A stretch of 64,000 nt of DNA. Origin: Bartonella sp. A05. Lineage in GTDB: Bacteria > Pseudomonadota > Alphaproteobacteria > Rhizobiales > Rhizobiaceae. Made by a program: the position numbers and the translations under genes. Shown one piece after another: positions 62,680-64,000 of this stretch; the first letter of the stretch is position 1, and each line of letters starts with the position of its first letter. The stretch spans positions 216,614 to 280,613 of the forward strand of contig NZ_JANHOJ010000002.1 in assembly GCF_026930145.1 (NCBI RefSeq). Reading direction: 5' to 3'. Below the pieces are notes generated by a model. It did not search any database and had not been told where the DNA came from. It saw only the letters and a program-made list of their open reading frames with translations.

Positions 62680-64000
62680 AAATTCAGTATAACGCTAATT
62701 CCTGCACCCACACCCACATAACCTCCAGCACTCGTTATAGACACATTAGAACGGATGTTCCCATTTTCAGATGTATAACCAGCACCAAAAGCAATTGCAG
62801 ATTGGCTACGCCATAAACCACTACCCACTGCAAGACTTAACTTCCCAGGGATATCACCATAACGTAAATTAGATACCGCCAAACCAATAGCTGCTGCTTG
62901 CCTTGCTTCTTTTCGTGTATCCTCAATATTATAATTTAAAATGTTAAATTGTTCATTAACATATCCTTTATTATAGCCGATAGCATTTGAAAAAGTATTA
63001 TCTATTTTGGTATTCACCTCTTTGAGAGCAGCATCCAACTGCTGTTGGGTGTAATCATGCAACTGGCCACCATTCACTGCTTCTTTCGAATCTTTTTCAA
63101 TATGGCCATTAGCAAGATTATCAATAACTACAGGATCACTTTCATTGCCTCCCTTTAAAGTTATATGATTATTCTTTGTATTGTCAGTATTTTTATCGTA
63201 GTTAACAAATTCCTCAGGCATATTATTAGGTTTATTAACAGCACCATCAATACCGTTCAATAAGGTATTTATATTATCAATCTTATTTTCGATATCAGAA
63301 ATATGCTTGTCAATTTCCCAAAGCTGACCACCATTGACAACATCAGTAGCATTTTCTTCGGTTGTACCACGTGCTACATTGACAATCTTACTGGCTTTCC
63401 CCTTATAATAAGCATCATAAGCATTATTTTTCTCATTCCAACCTAAAATCTCGAAATCTACCTTCTTCTCTACCGTGTTTTTGACATCAATAATACGGTC
63501 ATTGAGATCTGACAGACTGCTATTAACACTATCAAAAGCAGCAGCAACATTATCATAGCCTTTCTTCTCACCCATCATACCATCAGCATTAACTTGAAAA
63601 ACTTTAAATGTCGGAGCGATCCATTTGCCTTCCTCATATTTTGCACCACCGCCAAAATATTGCGCAAGATCAGTACCCATTGAATAAAGCTGAGAACCAG
63701 TAATGACATCACTTGAATCAGAAGCTATACGGCCATCTAGAATAGACGTAATCTTGCCTTTGTTATCGACTGAACCATGAACAGCAACAAAGGCGCGTTG
63801 CCCCTCATCCCATAATAAAGCATCTTGCTTAATTGCTTGAATAGTCGAGTTCATAACGACATTAATAGAGTTAGTGAGAATACCCTGAACTTCACTTTCA
63901 ACTTTCGTAACTTTACCATTAAGATCCTTAACGTCACCCTCAACTTGCGTGACTTTATTGTCAACACTCTTAATAACACCGCCAAATTTATTAAAAAACT
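62676..64000 (-). CDS. Trimeric autotransporter adhesin (BadA/Vomp/YadA family), C-terminal part
   Basis: Only the C-terminal 441 residues are in the window; the frame stays open to its edge. From the edge inward: two 14-residue coiled-coil repeats (NKVTQVEGDVKDLN, GKVTKVESEVQGIL), then neck motifs SDVITGSQLYSM, ATDVVNGGQLWEI and KEAVNGGQLHDY, further coiled coil, and a YadA membrane anchor (LSLAVGSGLWRSQSAIAFGAGY, GVGAGISVILNL). Such proteins trimerise to form a beta-barrel anchor and a long surface stalk and mediate host-cell binding. An internal ATG at 63854 is not the real start. Confidence 0.93.
   Translation of the reverse strand, partial: FFNKFGGVIKSVDNKVTQVEGDVKDLNGKVTKVESEVQGILTNSINVVMNSTIQAIKQDALLWDEGQRAFVAVHGSVDNKGKITSILDGRIASDSSDVITGSQLYSMGTDLAQYFGGGAKYEEGKWIAPTFKVFQVNADGMMGEKKGYDNVAAAFDSVNSSLSDLNDRIIDVKNTVEKKVDFEILGWNEKNNAYDAYYKGKASKIVNVARGTTEENATDVVNGGQLWEIDKHISDIENKIDNINTLLNGIDGAVNKPNNMPEEFVNYDKNTDNTKNNHITLKGGNESDPVVIDNLANGHIEKDSKEAVNGGQLHDYTQQQLDAALKEVNTKIDNTFSNAIGYNKGYVNEQFNILNYNIEDTRKEARQAAAIGLAVSNLRYGDIPGKLSLAVGSGLWRSQSAIAFGAGYTSENGNIRSNVSITSAGGYVGVGAGISVILNL
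63870..63985 (-). repeat. Coiled-coil heptad repeats in the adhesin stalk
   Basis: Two tandem 14-residue units (about 42 bases each) of the form N/G-K-V-T-x-V-E-x-D/E-V. This is two heptads per unit and fits the stalk of BadA-type adhesins; more copies may lie outside the window. Confidence 0.55.

Overview
The window looks like part of the chromosome of a Bartonella species (Alphaproteobacteria, Hyphomicrobiales). The evidence is the A/T-rich but protein-dense DNA, rhizobial gene order (secA/PPIase/argJ; obgE-proB-proA-nadD-rsfS-envC-ctpA), an ialA-ialB invasion locus next to ctpA, a Brucella Omp10-like lipoprotein, and the C-terminal half of a BadA/Vomp-type trimeric autotransporter. I cannot name the species. 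I see no rRNA, tRNA, CRISPR array or intact insertion sequence.

Layout. 1-5.3 kb: tail of an NDUFAF5-like methyltransferase-fold protein, a cystine/dicarboxylate-type symporter, mutT, argJ and a secreted parvulin PPIase. 5.6-10.9 kb: secA, a Fur-family regulator, prfA and prmC. 10.9-14.9 kb: a complete class Ib ribonucleotide reductase set (nrdH-I-E-F, minus strand), with an NrdR-box-like palindrome far upstream of nrdH. 15.4-18.1 kb: a zinc ABC transporter (ATPase, permease, binding protein; AztABC/ZnuABC type) whose core promoter contains a Zur-box-like palindrome. 18.4-23.6 kb: the ugpBAEC glycerol-3-phosphate transporter and convergent ugpQ; a perfect palindrome lies on the ugp promoter.

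23.6-28.6 kb is the clearest accessory island: two overlapping, very A/T-rich genes encoding an OLD-family ATPase-TOPRIM nuclease and a UvrD-like helicase, the arrangement of the Gabija anti-phage system. Both proteins are roughly 150 residues longer than the best-known members. Just upstream are decayed coding remnants, one resembling the C-terminus of a tyrosine recombinase.

28.6-44.4 kb: guaA, rsmB, guaB, a PLD-family protein, a degenerate NtrC-like response regulator, omp10-like, galU, a lytic transglycosylase, a DUF459 SGNH-type protein and dcp. 44.7-50.2 kb: mgtE, typA, ppa, a possible structured RNA, and DUF167 and YggT proteins. 50.5-61.6 kb (all minus): ialB, rppH/ialA, ctpA, envC-like, a decayed rlmH, rsfS, nadD, proA, proB, obgE, rlmE and a Ppx/GppA phosphatase. 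62.1-64 kb: the end of a trimeric autotransporter adhesin gene whose stop codon overlaps the start of a second IalB-like secreted protein gene; the adhesin gene runs off the window.

Most of the window is conserved housekeeping DNA. The points of interest are the Gabija-like island, signs of genome decay (rlmH, an unidentified remnant at 38.4-38.7 kb), metal and nucleotide regulatory palindromes, and host-interaction loci (ialAB, adhesin plus IalB paralogue).
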